64,000 nucleotides of DNA, taken from Halomonas sp. THAF5a. GTDB taxonomy: Bacteria > Pseudomonadota > Gammaproteobacteria > Pseudomonadales > Halomonadaceae. This document shows, piece after piece, positions 40,040-51,400 of this stretch (position 1 is the first letter of the stretch; each line of letters begins with the position of its first letter). The notes beneath the pieces are model-generated. The model was not told the DNA's origin. It did not search any database and worked only from the letters and a program-made list of their open reading frames with translations. Location: assembly GCF_009363755.1 (NCBI RefSeq), contig NZ_CP045417.1:2108001-2172000 (forward strand). Reading direction: 5' to 3'. The position numbers and the translations under genes are program-made.

Positions 40040-41956
40040 ATGTCACTCATCAAGCAGCTATGGCTGATCGTCGTGGTACTGCTGCTGCTCGCCTTCGGGG
40101 GCAGCCTGTTCATCGGGGTCTCCGCCAGCCGGGCCTACATCGAGCAGGAAGTGCTGATCAAGAACGCCGACAACGCCCATGCCCTGGCCTTGACGATGAG
40201 CCAGATGCCCAAGGATCCGGTGACCCTGGAGCTGCTGATCTCGGCCCAGTTCGACACCGGGCACTACCGGCGGGTGGAGCTGCGCTCTCCAGAGGGCGAG
40301 ATCATCGAGCGGCGTCTCGGCACGGACGCCATCGACGACGTGCCGGCCTGGTTCGTGGACCTGGTGCGGATCGAGGTCCCGCCCGGCCGCGCCGTGGTCC
40401 AGGATGGCTGGCGACAGCTCGGCACCCTGGTGCTGGAGAGTCAGCACAGCTTCGCCTATCGCTCGCTGTGGGCCAGCACCCTGAGCCTCATGGGCTGGTT
40501 CGCGCTCGCCGCGGCGATCAGCCTGCTGCTGGCCTGGTGGATCGTGCGCCAGATCCGTCGTCCGCTCGGCGCCGTGGTCGACCAGGCCCGACAGATCGGC
40601 GAACGTCGCTTCACGACGATCCCCGCCCCACGCACCCGTGAGCTGCGGGAGGTGGTGGAGGCCATGAACCACCTCTCCGACGCGGTGCGCCACATGCTCA
40701 GCGCGGAGAGCCAGAAACTCGACCGGCTGCGACAGCAGCTGCAGCACGATCCCGTGACCGGCGTGCTGAATCGCGAGGCCTTTCTCGCGCAGCTGCAGAG
40801 CCACCTGGACAGCCAGGACGCGCGAGCCAGCGGCGCCCTGGCACTCGTGCGCCTGGCCCACCTCACCGAGATCAACAAACGGCTGGGGCGCGCCGAGACC
40901 GACGTCCTCCTCCACAAAGTGGCCCACGGTCTGCAACAGTTCGGCCAGGCCTACGGTGGCGGAATCGTGGGCCGGCTCAACGGCCGCGACTTCATGCTGC
41001 TGCTTCCCGGCAAGATTGATCTGGCACGGCTGCGCCACGATCTAGGCCGGCGGCTCGCCGCGATGCGCGAACACGACCGCACCGCCATGTCACTGCCTGG
41101 CGCGCTGATCGACTACGCCCAGGGCGACCACTCCGGCAGGCTGCTGGCGAGCCTCGACGGCACCCTGGCGGCGGCCGAGGCGCGAAGCGATGAGCGGCTG
41201 TTGATCGCCGAGGGCCCGCAACGCCACAGCCTCTTCGCTAATCACGATGAGTGGCGCCGCGCCCTGCAGACCGCCATGGCAAAGGGCGTCTACCTGGCCC
41301 ACTACCCGGTACTGGACGCCGCGGGCGAGCTGCTGCACTTCGAGTGCCCCTCACGCTTGCGCCTGGCAGCCGAATGGCAACCCGCCGGGATCTTCATGCC
41401 GTGGGTCTCGCGGCTGGGGCTCGATAGCCAGCTCGACCTGGCGGTCATCGACGAGGCTTTCCGCGACATCACTCAGCGCGGCAAGCCCGTGGGCATCAAC
41501 CTCTCGTCGGCCTCGATCCAGGACGCTCACTTCATCGTGGAGCTGCAGGCCCGACTCAAGGCGCGCCCCGACGTCGCCGAGCGCCTGTGGCTCGAGCTAC
41601 CCGAAGCCATGGCCATCCACGACCTGAAGAGCTTTCGCAGCCTGTGCCAGGCTCTGCAGCCGCTGGGCTGCCGGGTCGGCCTGGAACACGTGGGCGCCTC
41701 CTTCACCCGCATCGCTGACCTGCAGGACCTGGGACTCGCCTACCTCAAGCTCGATCGCACCCTGGTCAGGAACGTCGACCAGGTCGCCGAACAGCAGACC
41801 ATCCTGCGCGGCATGGCCACGCTCTGCCATTCGCTGGGCATCCTGGCCATCGGCGAGGGCGTCGAGCACCGGGGCGAGGCCCGCACGCTCTTCGAGCTGG
41901 GCCTGGATGGCGCCACCGGGCCCGGCATCCGCCAGCACGACAAACCGGTGGACTGA
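40040..41956 (+). CDS. lapD: LapD-type inner-membrane cyclic-di-GMP receptor
   Basis: 638 residues. Order: first membrane helix (7-27), periplasmic LapD_MoxY-type domain (28-143), second helix (about 145-168), HAMP (about 170-225), GGDEF domain from DPVTGVLNREAF, and EAL domain to the end. W124 in GWRQ corresponds to the tryptophan that contacts LapG in P. fluorescens LapD (recalled). The GGDEF motif is degenerate (R-L-NGRDF) and the EAL motif is replaced by ECPSRL, so it should bind but not make or break cyclic-di-GMP. In the known system, ligand binding makes the periplasmic domain sequester LapG. Confidence 0.94.
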   Translation: MSLIKQLWLIVVVLLLLAFGGSLFIGVSASRAYIEQEVLIKNADNAHALALTMSQMPKDPVTLELLISAQFDTGHYRRVELRSPEGEIIERRLGTDAIDDVPAWFVDLVRIEVPPGRAVVQDGWRQLGTLVLESQHSFAYRSLWASTLSLMGWFALAAAISLLLAWWIVRQIRRPLGAVVDQARQIGERRFTTIPAPRTRELREVVEAMNHLSDAVRHMLSAESQKLDRLRQQLQHDPVTGVLNREAFLAQLQSHLDSQDARASGALALVRLAHLTEINKRLGRAETDVLLHKVAHGLQQFGQAYGGGIVGRLNGRDFMLLLPGKIDLARLRHDLGRRLAAMREHDRTAMSLPGALIDYAQGDHSGRLLASLDGTLAAAEARSDERLLIAEGPQRHSLFANHDEWRRALQTAMAKGVYLAHYPVLDAAGELLHFECPSRLRLAAEWQPAGIFMPWVSRLGLDSQLDLAVIDEAFRDITQRGKPVGINLSSASIQDAHFIVELQARLKARPDVAERLWLELPEAMAIHDLKSFRSLCQALQPLGCRVGLEHVGASFTRIADLQDLGLAYLKLDRTLVRNVDQVAEQQTILRGMATLCHSLGILAIGEGVEHRGEARTLFELGLDGATGPGIRQHDKPVD

Positions 41957-41964
41957 GCATCAAG

Positions 41965-41993
41965 AAAAGCCGGCGTCCTCGCGGACGCCGGCT
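41965..41993 (-). terminator. Terminator between lapD and the convergent small gene
   Basis: An 11-bp perfect stem (41968-41978 with 41983-41993) around TCGC. On the minus strand it runs into TTTTCTT, so it is an intrinsic terminator for the small gene at 42022; the stem also lies just past the lapD stop. Confidence 0.85.
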
Positions 41994-42021
41994 CATCGGC
42001 CTTCGAGCATGACGCACCCGG

Positions 42022-42360
42022 CTAGATCACGCCATCCTCTTCATCGCTGCCGGTCACCAGCTGCAGGCCGTTGAGCCGCCGCCGCAGGGTCTGGCGCTCC
42101 ATCACCTTCTCCTGGGCGGGCTCCGGCAGATCGGTGAAGCTGATCACCCCCTTGTCCATCAGCAGCTCGATCACGTCCTCCAGCACCCGCACGAAGGCGA
42201 GATCCGACGCCTGAAAATACGCCGCTCCCTTGCCGATCTTACCCTCCATCAGGAAAGCCAGTAGCTCCGGCGAATCCGCCGCCAGGTACTCTCGGCACGC
42301 CGGCGTCTCCTCCCGGCTGACCAGCTCGATGCGCTCGTCACTGTCGCGCTTGATGTACAT
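42022..42360 (-). CDS. Conserved hypothetical protein (small acidic, Pseudomonas/Halomonas type)
   Basis: 112 residues. No catalytic motif or membrane segment is seen. The opening MYIKRDSDERIELVSREE and the later DLAFVRVLEDVIELLMDKGVISFTDLPEPAQEKVMER look like a widespread small family in Pseudomonas and relatives, sometimes misnamed as tryptophan-synthase-beta-like (recalled). The C-terminal 40 residues are probably helical with R-R-R-L. ATG at 42358-42360 follows AAGGAGCCACT. It lies between lapD and the adhesin gene on the adhesin strand, but it has its own terminator and the adhesin transcript ends before it, so a link with adhesion is not shown. Confidence 0.7.
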   Translation of the reverse strand: MYIKRDSDERIELVSREETPACREYLAADSPELLAFLMEGKIGKGAAYFQASDLAFVRVLEDVIELLMDKGVISFTDLPEPAQEKVMERQTLRRRLNGLQLVTGSDEEDGVI

Positions 42361-42418
42361 GAGTGGCTCCTTGAACGTCCTGTTCTGTCGCGTAAGTGGT
42401 CAGTGCTGAAAGCAAACG

Positions 42419-42448
42419 CCCATCGCCCGACCATGGCCGGGCGATGGG
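42419..42448 (-). terminator. Terminator of the giant adhesin gene
   Basis: Arms 42419-42429 and 42438-42448 form an 11-bp stem (CCCATCGCCCG). On the minus strand it is followed by CGTTTGCTTT. It lies 16 bases past the adhesin stop. Confidence 0.75.
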
Positions 42449-42463
42449 GTTGAGTGGAGGCGA

Positions 42464-45400
42464 TCACTCGATATCGAGCTGGCCGTTGTCGATCAGGGAC
42501 TCAAGGAAAGCAGATGATTCCGCTCCGTTCATGCCGACGTCTTTGAGCACAATGGTCTGATCGGCCTCGGCCCCATTGCTACCCAGCTGACCATCGCTGC
42601 TGATATGCAGGACGGTATTTCCACTGCCATCCTCTTCGGCAAAGACATAGGCATCAACATTCGAATCACTCGCCCCCTGCAGCAGATCGGAGATGTCCAG
42701 CTTGTCGGCATCAGCATCCACACCAAACTCTCCCAGAGAAAAGTCCGTGACGCTGTCTTCGGTCGGATCAGTGCTCGTGGCTTGATCACCGAAGTTCCAG
42801 ACGAAGGTATCGGCGCCTAGACCACCGGTCAATGTATCGTCCCCGGCACCGCCGATCAGGATGTCGTCACCAGTACCGCCGGTTAGAAGGTCATCACCGG
42901 CACCACTCACCAGGACATCATCACCGGCACCACCAGTCAGGGTATTATCCCCTCCATCAGTGCGAACGGTATCGATGAGCGACTCCCAGTTTTCTCGGAC
43001 ATAGCCGAGAATCTGCTCGTCCTCGGGCGCCGTACCGTCATTGACTTCCCACTTCAGGTATTCGCGCAACCCCTGGTAGCCCATGCCATCGTGTGCGTCG
43101 GCGGCAAAGGACTCATTGGTATCGCCATTGGTCCACTCGAGATGATCGGAATTGATCGCATCACCGAAGAGAATATCGTCACCATCGCCTCCCGTGAGGA
43201 TATCGTCACCTAGATCCTCAAGCTCATCGAATTCCGAGCTTCCCTCCAGGGCTACCGCCAGATCTCCAGAGGTATTGACGATATCAACATCACCAGCCTG
43301 GGCCGTTACAGTGCCACCACCCCAAGTGTAATTTTTTGAGTTACCAAACCAGCCAGATGTAGGGTTGCTGACATCAACCCAGCCACTATCCCTAAAGCCT
43401 TGGACAAACACAGACTCCTGACCAACCGACTCCCCTGTCGTGGTAAAGAACTGCAAATATTCCTGATTGATATCGGAACCTATACCAATACCCTCTATCT
43501 GACTAAGTCCTGCCAGCTTCTGGAAAGCGTCTACAGAATTTTGCAGAACACTATGACTAGTCTTATTACCTGGGCCGCTAACATTGCCATTATTAGTGCG
43601 GTAATCGAAGGAAGGTTCCCCATCCGTCAGAAAATAGCTCAAGTTTTCAAACTCACCGGATGCCTGCTGCTCATTCTGGGCATTGAACCAAGCCACCGAC
43701 TGTTCGAAAGCTGCCTGGTAGTTAGTACCACCGCCTGATGAAAGCGCATCAATTTCTGTAATCAGCTGCTGAATATTATTTGCATCAAGCCCCTGAACAG
43801 TCACCGCAGTTGAGGCATGCGTAGAGAACGGCACCAGCTGCACATTGATCGTGCCCTCATGGTCCTCGAGTTGATTGGCCAGGTTAACCAGCGCCTTCTT
43901 GGTCAGCTCCATGCGATCCAGCCCTGGCATACCAGAGGCATTATCCATGCTTCCTGAAGTATCGACGATCAAGGAGATATTGTAGTTGGCCGCCGGATCG
44001 ATAATGGTTTCCTTGCCACCACGATCACCGAGGATGACATCATCACCGCCACCACCTTCAACCTCATTGTCGCCATTGCCACCCACTTCTAAGGATGCGG
44101 GGGGTTGCACCTCATAGGGGCGATCCACCTCAGCCCCATAGGTGTTACCATATTGATCTTCTCCCACGACGTTGGCCGTGATATCGCCGGAGCTCAGGTC
44201 TGCAACCTTGTCGGCCGGTACGTTTACGGACCAGGAGCTGCCATCATCGTTGACGGTTGTAGTATAGACTTCGCCACCAATGGTGACCTCGATCGCATCG
44301 CCAGCCTTGGCATCACCTCCCACGGAACCGGAGATCGACTGCCCTTCTTGAGACTCATCATTGCTCAGGAAGTCATCGCCATCGAAGACAGGATCGATGG
44401 TGATGCTGGCTTCCGGCTCAATATTCGCCACATCCTTGGCGTCAGTGGCGCTTGCACTATTCCCCGCCGGGTCGATGACCGTCGCTTGTACGCTTACGCT
44501 GCTGACGCCATCGGTCACAGGAACCCAGACGCTAACCCCCGAGGCAATATGTTGCTGATCGAGGACTAATGTAGTCAGCGTATTACCCGCCCCATCGGTT
44601 ACCACTAGGGTATCGCCGGGTGCGGTCCCCTCATTCAGGGTGATCAGAGCCTGCACGCTGTCAGATTCACCGGCCGCGACTTCTTCGATGTTATAGACAT
44701 CGTCATCGCCTGCTCCCAGTAAGGCCACGCTGACCGCCGGGGCGGTGGCGTCGATGCGGATGGCATCGCTGCCTTGGCTGCCCAGGTTGCCGGCGGCGTC
44801 GGCGTAGCTGTCATCGGCAATGCTGGCCGTGGCGTCACCGTCGGTGCCCTCGGCGGCCACCACGGTGCCGGTCCAGAGCGTGCTGTCGGTGCCGTCCTGG
44901 GTCAGCTCACCCACCAGCTCGAGGCCGTTCAGGGCCAGCAGCTCGGCCACCCCGGCGGCATCCAGCTCGCCACCGTCGGTACCGTAGGCCACTTCGCTGA
45001 AGTCGATGGCGATCGTGGTCTCTTCGCCTTCGGCCAACGGCGCCTCGCCGTCGCCCAGGGTGACCTCCACCGTCGGCGCGGTGGTGTCGACGGCGATGCT
45101 GTCGCTACCTTCACTGCCCAGGTTGCCGGCGGCGTCGGCGTAGCTGTCATCGGCAATGCTGGCCGTGGCGTCACCGTCGGTGCCCTCGGCGGCCACCACG
45201 GTGCCGGTCCAGAGCGTGCTGTCGGTGCCGTCCTGGGTCAGCTCACCCACCAGCTCGAGGCCGTTCAGGGCCAGCAGCTCGGCCACCCCGGCGGCATCCA
45301 GCTCGCCACCGTCGGTACCGTAGGCCACTTCGCTGAAGTCGATGGCGATCGTGGTCTCTTCGCCTTCGGCCAACGGCGCCTCGCCGTCGCCCAGGGTGAC

Positions 45401-48400
45401 CTCCACCGTCGGCGCGGTGGTGTCGACGGCGATGCTGTCGCTACCTTCACTGCCCAGGTTGCCGGCGGCGTCGGCGTAGCTGTCATCGGCAATGCTGGCC
45501 GTGGCGTCACCGTCGGTGCCCTCGGCGGCCACCACGGTGCCGGTCCAGAGCGTGCTGTCGGTGCCGTCCTGGGTCAGCTCACCCACCAGCTCGAGGCCGT
45601 TCAGGGCCAGCAGCTCGGCCACCCCGGCGGCATCCAGCTCGCCACCGTCGGTACCGTAGGCCACTTCGCTGAAGTCGATGGCGATCGTGGTCTCTTCGCC
45701 TTCGGCCAACGGCGCCTCGCCGTCGCCCAGGGTGACCTCCACCGTCGGCGCGGTGGTGTCGACGGCGATGCTGTCGCTACCTTCACTGCCCAGGTTGCCG
45801 GCGGCGTCGGCGTAGCTGTCATCGGCAATGCTGGCCGTGGCGTCACCGTCGGTGCCCTCGGCGGCCACCACGGTGCCGGTCCAGAGCGTGCTGTCGGTGC
45901 CGTCCTGGGTCAGCTCACCCACCAGCTCGAGGCCGTTCAGGGCCAGCAGCTCGGCCACCCCGGCGGCATCCAGCTCGCCACCGTCGGTACCGTAGGCCAC
46001 TTCGCTGAAGTCGATGGCGATCGTGGTCTCTTCGCCTTCGGCCAACGGCGCCTCGCCGTCGCCCAGGGTGACCTCCACCGTCGGCGCGGTGGTGTCGACG
46101 GCGATGCTGTCGCTACCTTCACTGCCCAGGTTGCCGGCGGCGTCGGCGTAGCTGTCATCGGCAATGCTGGCCGTGGCGTCACCGTCGGTGCCCTCGGCGG
46201 CCACCACGGTGCCGGTCCAGAGCGTGCTGTCGGTGCCGTCCTGGGTCAGCTCACCCACCAGCTCGAGGCCGTTCAGGGCCAGCAGCTCGGCCACCCCGGC
46301 GGCATCCAGCTCGCCACCGTCGGTACCGTAGGCCACTTCGCTGAAGTCGATGGCGATCGTGGTCTCTTCGCCTTCGGCCAACGGCGCCTCGCCGTCGCCC
46401 AGGGTGACCTCCACCGTCGGCGCGGTGGTGTCGACGGCGATGCTGTCGCTACCTTCACTGCCCAGGTTGCCGGCGGCGTCGGCGTAGCTGTCATCGGCAA
46501 TGCTGGCCGTGGCGTCACCGTCGGTGCCCTCGGCGGCCACCACGGTGCCGGTCCAGAGCGTGCTGTCGGTGCCGTCCTGGGTCAGCTCACCCACCAGCTC
46601 GAGGCCGTTCAGGGCCAGCAGCTCGGCCACCCCGGCGGCATCCAGCTCGCCACCGTCGGTACCGTAGGCCACTTCGCTGAAGTCGATGGCGATCGTGGTC
46701 TCTTCGCCTTCGGCCAACGGCGCCTCGCCGTCGCCCAGGGTGACCTCCACCGTCGGCGCGGTGGTGTCGACGGCGATGCTGTCGCTACCTTCACTGCCCA
46801 GGTTGCCGGCGGCGTCGGCGTAGCTGTCATCGGCAATGCTGGCCGTGGCGTCACCGTCGGTGCCCTCGGCGGCCACCACGGTGCCGGTCCAGAGCGTGCT
46901 GTCGGTGCCGTCCTGGGTCAGCTCACCCACCAGCTCGAGGCCGTTCAGGGCCAGCAGCTCGGCCACCCCGGCGGCATCCAGCTCGCCACCGTCGGTACCG
47001 TAGGCCACTTCGCTGAAGTCGATGGCGATCGTGGTCTCTTCGCCTTCGGCCAACGGCGCCTCGCCGTCGCCCAGGGTGACCTCCACCGTCGGCGCGGTGG
47101 TGTCGACGGCGATGCTGTCGCTACCTTCACTGCCCAGGTTGCCGGCGGCGTCGGCGTAGCTGTCATCGGCAATGCTGGCCGTGGCGTCACCGTCGGTGCC
47201 CTCGGCGGCCACCACGGTGCCGGTCCAGAGCGTGCTGTCGGTGCCGTCCTGGGTCAGCTCACCCACCAGCTCGAGGCCGTTCAGGGCCAGCAGCTCGGCC
47301 ACCCCGGCGGCATCCAGCTCGCCACCGTCGGTACCGTAGGCCACTTCGCTGAAGTCGATGGCGATCGTGGTCTCTTCGCCTTCGGCCAACGGCGCCTCGC
47401 CGTCGCCCAGGGTGACCTCCACCGTCGGCGCGGTGGTGTCGACGGCGATGCTGTCGCTACCTTCACTGCCCAGGTTGCCGGCGGCGTCGGCGTAGCTGTC
47501 ATCGGCAATGCTGGCCGTGGCGTCACCGTCGGTGCCCTCGGCGGCCACCACGGTGCCGGTCCAGAGCGTGCTGTCGGTGCCGTCCTGGGTCAGCTCACCC
47601 ACCAGCTCGAGGCCGTTCAGGGCCAGCAGCTCGGCCACCCCGGCGGCATCCAGCTCGCCACCGTCGGTACCGTAGGCCACTTCGCTGAAGTCGATGGCGA
47701 TCGTGGTCTCTTCGCCTTCGGCCAACGGCGCCTCGCCGTCGCCCAGGGTGACCTCCACCGTCGGCGCGGTGGTGTCGACGGCGATGCTGTCGCTACCTTC
47801 ACTGCCCAGGTTGCCGGCGGCGTCGGCGTAGCTGTCATCGGCAATGCTGGCCGTGGCGTCACCGTCGGTGCCCTCGGCGGCCACCACGGTGCCGGTCCAG
47901 AGCGTGCTGTCGGTGCCGTCCTGGGTCAGCTCACCCACCAGCTCGAGGCCGTTCAGGGCCAGCAGCTCGGCCACCCCGGCGGCATCCAGCTCGCCACCGT
48001 CGGTACCGTAGGCCACTTCGCTGAAGTCGATGGCGATCGTGGTCTCTTCGCCTTCGGCCAACGGCGCCTCGCCGTCGCCCAGGGTGACCTCCACCGTCGG
48101 CGCGGTGGTGTCGACGGCGATGCTGTCGCTACCTTCACTGCCCAGGTTGCCGGCGGCGTCGGCGTAGCTGTCATCGGCAATGCTGGCCGTGGCGTCACCG
48201 TCGGTGCCCTCGGCGGCCACCACGGTGCCGGTCCAGAGCGTGCTGTCGGTGCCGTCCTGGGTCAGCTCACCCACCAGCTCGAGGCCGTTCAGGGCCAGCA
48301 GCTCGGCCACCCCGGCGGCATCCAGCTCGCCACCGTCGGTACCGTAGGCCACTTCGCTGAAGTCGATGGCGATCGTGGTCTCTTCGCCTTCGGCCAACGG

Positions 48401-51400
48401 CGCCTCGCCGTCGCCCAGGGTGACCTCCACCGTCGGCGCGGTGGTGTCGACGGCGATGCTGTCGCTACCTTCACTGCCCAGGTTGCCGGCGGCGTCGGCG
48501 TAGCTGTCATCGGCAATGCTGGCCGTGGCGTCACCGTCGGTGCCCTCGGCGGCCACCACGGTGCCGGTCCAGAGCGTGCTGTCGGTGCCGTCCTGGGTCA
48601 GCTCACCCACCAGCTCGAGGCCGTTCAGGGCCAGCAGCTCGGCCACCCCGGCGGCATCCAGCTCGCCACCGTCGGTACCGTAGGCCACTTCGCTGAAGTC
48701 GATGGCGATCGTGGTCTCTTCGCCTTCGGCCAACGGCGCCTCGCCGTCGCCCAGGGTGACCTCCACCGTCGGCGCGGTGGTGTCGACGGCGATGCTGTCG
48801 CTACCTTCACTGCCCAGGTTGCCGGCGGCGTCGGCGTAGCTGTCATCGGCAATGCTGGCCGTGGCGTCACCGTCGGTGCCCTCGGCGGCCACCACGGTGC
48901 CGGTCCAGAGCGTGCTGTCGGTGCCGTCCTGGGTCAGCTCACCCACCAGCTCGAGGCCGTTCAGGGCCAGCAGCTCGGCCACCCCGGCGGCATCCAGCTC
49001 GCCACCGTCGGTACCGTAGGCCACTTCGCTGAAGTCGATGGCGATCGTGGTCTCTTCGCCTTCGGCCAACGGCGCCTCGCCGTCGCCCAGGGTGACCTCC
49101 ACCGTCGGCGCGGTGGTGTCGACGGCGATGCTGTCGCTACCTTCACTGCCCAGGTTGCCGGCGGCGTCGGCGTAGCTGTCATCGGCAATGCTGGCCGTGG
49201 CGTCACCGTCGGTGCCCTCGGCGGCCACCACGGTGCCGGTCCAGAGCGTGCTGTCGGTGCCGTCCTGGGTCAGCTCACCCACCAGCTCGAGGCCGTTCAG
49301 GGCCAGCAGCTCGGCCACCCCGGCGGCATCCAGCTCGCCACCGTCGGTACCGTAGGCCACTTCGCTGAAGTCGATGGCGATCGTGGTCTCTTCGCCTTCG
49401 GCCAACGGCGCCTCGCCGTCGCCCAGGGTGACCTCCACCGTCGGCGCGGTGGTGTCGACGGCGATGCTGTCGCTACCTTCACTGCCCAGGTTGCCGGCGG
49501 CGTCGGCGTAGCTGTCATCGGCAATGCTGGCCGTGGCGTCACCGTCGGTGCCCTCGGCGGCCACCACGGTGCCGGTCCAGAGCGTGCTGTCGGTGCCGTC
49601 CTGGGTCAGCTCACCCACCAGCTCGAGGCCGTTCAGGGCCAGCAGCTCGGCCACCCCGGCGGCATCCAGCTCGCCACCGTCGGTACCGTAGGCCACTTCG
49701 CTGAAGTCGATGGCGATCGTGGTCTCTTCGCCTTCGGCCAACGGCGCCTCGCCGTCGCCCAGGGTGACCTCCACCGTCGGCGCGGTGGTGTCGACGGCGA
49801 TGCTGTCGCTACCTTCACTGCCCAGGTTGCCGGCGGCGTCGGCGTAGCTGTCATCGGCAATGCTGGCCGTGGCGTCACCGTCGGTGCCCTCGGCGGCCAC
49901 CACGGTGCCGGTCCAGAGCGTGCTGTCGGTGCCGTCCTGGGTCAGCTCACCCACCAGCTCGAGGCCGTTCAGGGCCAGCAGCTCGGCCACCCCGGCGGCA
50001 TCCAGCTCGCCACCGTCGGTACCGTAGGCCACTTCGCTGAAGTCGATGGCGATCGTGGTCTCTTCGCCTTCGGCCAACGGCGCCTCGCCGTCGCCCAGGG
50101 TGACCTCCACCGTCGGCGCGGTGGTGTCGACGGCGATGCTGTCGCTACCTTCACTGCCCAGGTTGCCGGCGGCGTCGGCGTAGCTGTCATCGGCAATGCT
50201 GGCCGTGGCGTCACCGTCGGTGCCCTCGGCGGCCACCACGGTGCCGGTCCAGAGCGTGCTGTCGGTGCCGTCCTGGGTCAGCTCACCCACCAGCTCGAGG
50301 CCGTTCAGGGCCAGCAGCTCGGCCACCCCGGCGGCATCCAGCTCGCCACCGTCGGTACCGTAGGCCACTTCGCTGAAGTCGATGGCGATCGTGGTCTCTT
50401 CGCCTTCGGCCAACGGCGCCTCGCCGTCGCCCAGGGTGACCTCCACCGTCGGCGCGGTGGTGTCGACGGCGATGCTGTCGCTACCTTCACTGCCCAGGTT
50501 GCCGGCGGCGTCGGCGTAGCTGTCATCGGCAATGCTGGCCGTGGCGTCACCGTCGGTGCCCTCGGCGGCCACCACGGTGCCGGTCCAGAGCGTGCTGTCG
50601 GTGCCGTCCTGGGTCAGCTCACCCACCAGCTCGAGGCCGTTCAGGGCCAGCAGCTCGGCCACCCCGGCGGCATCCAGCTCGCCACCGTCGGTACCGTAGG
50701 CCACTTCGCTGAAGTCGATGGCGATCGTGGTCTCTTCGCCTTCGGCCAACGGCGCCTCGCCGTCGCCCAGGGTGACCTCCACCGTCGGCGCGGTGGTGTC
50801 GACGGCGATGCTGTCGCTACCTTCACTGCCCAGGTTGCCGGCGGCGTCGGCGTAGCTGTCATCGGCAATGCTGGCCGTGGCGTCACCGTCGGTGCCCTCG
50901 GCGGCCACCACGGTGCCGGTCCAGAGCGTGCTGTCGGTGCCGTCCTGGGTCAGCTCACCCACCAGCTCGAGGCCGTTCAGGGCCAGCAGCTCGGCCACCC
51001 CGGCGGCATCCAGCTCGCCACCGTCGGTACCGTAGGCCACTTCGCTGAAGTCGATGGCGATCGTGGTCTCTTCGCCTTCGGCCAACGGCGCCTCGCCGTC
51101 GCCCAGGGTGACCTCCACCGTCGGCGCGGTGGTGTCGACGGCGATGCTGTCGCTACCTTCACTGCCCAGGTTGCCGGCGGCGTCGGCGTAGCTGTCATCG
51201 GCAATGCTGGCCGTGGCGTCACCGTCGGTGCCCTCGGCGGCCACCACGGTGCCGGTCCAGAGCGTGCTGTCGGTGCCGTCCTGGGTCAGCTCACCCACCA
51301 GCTCGAGGCCGTTCAGGGCCAGCAGCTCGGCCACCCCGGCGGCATCCAGCTCGCCACCGTCGGTACCGTAGGCCACTTCGCTGAAGTCGATGGCGATCGT

